5,766 nt of DNA, taken from assembly GCA_031264545.1 (NCBI GenBank), contig JAISDV010000156.1, positions 1 through 5,766 on the forward strand. Reading direction: 5' to 3'. Each line of letters opens with the position of its first letter. Positions within the stretch are counted from its first letter, which is position 1. The notes under the pieces were generated by a model. The model was not told where the DNA came from. It did not search any database and saw only the letters and a list, made by a program, of their open reading frames with translations. Shown here piece by piece: positions 5,518 to 5,766 of the stretch. Position numbers and translations under genes: made by a program. Source of the DNA: Oscillospiraceae bacterium. Its GTDB lineage: Bacteria > Bacillota > Clostridia > Oscillospirales > Oscillospiraceae.

Positions 5518-5531
5518 CATATAATAATATG
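5518..5531 (+). promoter_or_regulatory. Candidate csoR -10 region with an overlapping palindrome
   Basis: TATAAT at 5520-5525 is a perfect -10 hexamer 33 nt before the csoR-like start. The -35 position (about 5497-5502, TGTGCT) is poor. A weaker alternative is TTGTTT (5479-5484) with TAAAAT (5502-5507) at 17 nt spacing. The hexamer lies inside the palindrome CATAT-AATA-ATATG (5518-5531), which could be an operator or may be chance in an AT-rich stretch. I see no G-rich dyad of the classical CsoR type. Confidence 0.4.
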
Positions 5532-5543
5532 TCTATGCGTACG

Positions 5544-5550
5544 AAGGAGG
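5544..5550 (+). promoter_or_regulatory. Ribosome binding site of the CsoR-like gene
   Basis: AAGGAGG sits 7 nt before the ATG at 5558, a full-strength Shine-Dalgarno sequence. It fixes that start over the later in-frame ATG at residue 5. Confidence 0.85.
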
Positions 5551-5557
5551 CCGGCTC

Positions 5558-5766
5558 ATGCGGCAATGTATGGATGCGGATAATCTGCACAAACGCCTGA
5601 ATAAAATCATGGGACAGCTCCGGGCTGTCGACAGGATGGTGGATGAGGATACCCCCTGCGAGGATATCCTGATCCAGATCAACGCCGCGAAATCGGCTTT
5701 GCACAAGGTTGGGCAGGTCGTTCTGGAAGGTCATTTGAATCACTGTGTCCGGGAGGGAATCGAGCA
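5558..5766 (+). CDS. csoR: CsoR/RcnR-family (DUF156) metal-sensing repressor, 3' truncated
   Basis: The first 69 residues of a normally 85-100-residue all-helical tetrameric repressor are visible; the window end cuts the gene. LHKRLNKIMGQLRAVDRMVDED (10-31) is the family's helix 1 signature, followed by PCEDILIQINAAKSALHKVGQVVLEGHLNHCV. C34, H59 and C63 match the spacing of the Cys-His-Cys Cu(I) triad of characterised CsoR (H-x3-C in helix 2). This argues against CstR, which lacks the His, and against Ni/Co RcnR. An extra Cys at position 4 is not part of the triad. CsoR binds its operator without metal and releases it on Cu(I) binding, usually controlling a copper P-type ATPase and chaperone. 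Such targets would lie just beyond the window. It is divergent from the Rrf2 operon. Family is firm; copper specificity is inferred. Confidence 0.88.
   Translation, partial: MRQCMDADNLHKRLNKIMGQLRAVDRMVDEDTPCEDILIQINAAKSALHKVGQVVLEGHLNHCVREGIE

Noticed and set aside
5501..5743. Minus-strand ORF (80 codons) over the CsoR-like start
   Set aside because: It overlaps the CsoR-like gene and its promoter region, and its sequence is the antisense of the helix 1-2 signature.

Overview
The window looks like a chromosomal piece of a moderately GC-rich anaerobic Firmicute, most likely a Clostridia or Oscillospiraceae-type organism. The reasons are strong GGAGG-type ribosome binding sites, AT-rich consensus promoters set in GC-rich coding DNA, an EFR1-type flavodoxin/ferredoxin fusion, an Rrf2 regulator, a CsoR-family regulator and a multi-zinc-ribbon membrane protein. 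This assignment is inferred from gene content; no rRNA or tRNA marker is present.

Left part, plus strand: the 3' end of an unrecognised acidic protein gene (1-855) is closed by a strong intrinsic terminator (912-948). A gene-free stretch (856-1141) then holds a compact element (999-1111) with 21-bp imperfect terminal inverted repeats. The element contains a direct repeat of a self-complementary palindrome, a central hairpin and two exact extended -10 motifs (TGnTATAAT) pointing to the right. Next come two closely spaced genes for tRNA anticodon-loop modification. One is a TtcA-like PP-loop thiolase (1142-1960; s2C32 in characterised members) and the other is TcdA/CsdL (1974-2729; cyclises t6A37 to ct6A37). 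They are 13 nt apart and look like one operon.

Middle and right part, minus strand: a likely operon reads leftward from a consensus sigma-70 promoter (TTGATA-17-TATAAT, 5428-5456). It encodes an Rrf2 repressor, a cysteine-rich flavodoxin-fold NAD(P)H/FMN oxidoreductase and an EFR1-family flavodoxin plus 2[4Fe-4S] ferredoxin protein. A possible 31-aa ORF overlaps the end of the EFR1 gene. Together these look like a redox-responsive electron-transfer unit. Further left, and convergent with tcdA, is a gene for a small membrane protein with three zinc ribbons. Its membrane-segment half and its zinc-ribbon half lie in different reading frames, so it is frameshifted, through either decay or a sequence error.

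Right edge, plus strand: a CsoR/RcnR-family (DUF156) metal-sensing repressor starts divergently from the Rrf2 operon at 5558 and is cut by the window end. It carries the Cys-His-Cys arrangement of copper-sensing CsoR. The 163-bp divergent intergenic region holds promoters for both directions and repeats that could be operators.

I see no CRISPR array, phage gene, transposase, tRNA or rRNA. The least explained signals are the 999-1111 element and the frame break in the zinc-ribbon gene.
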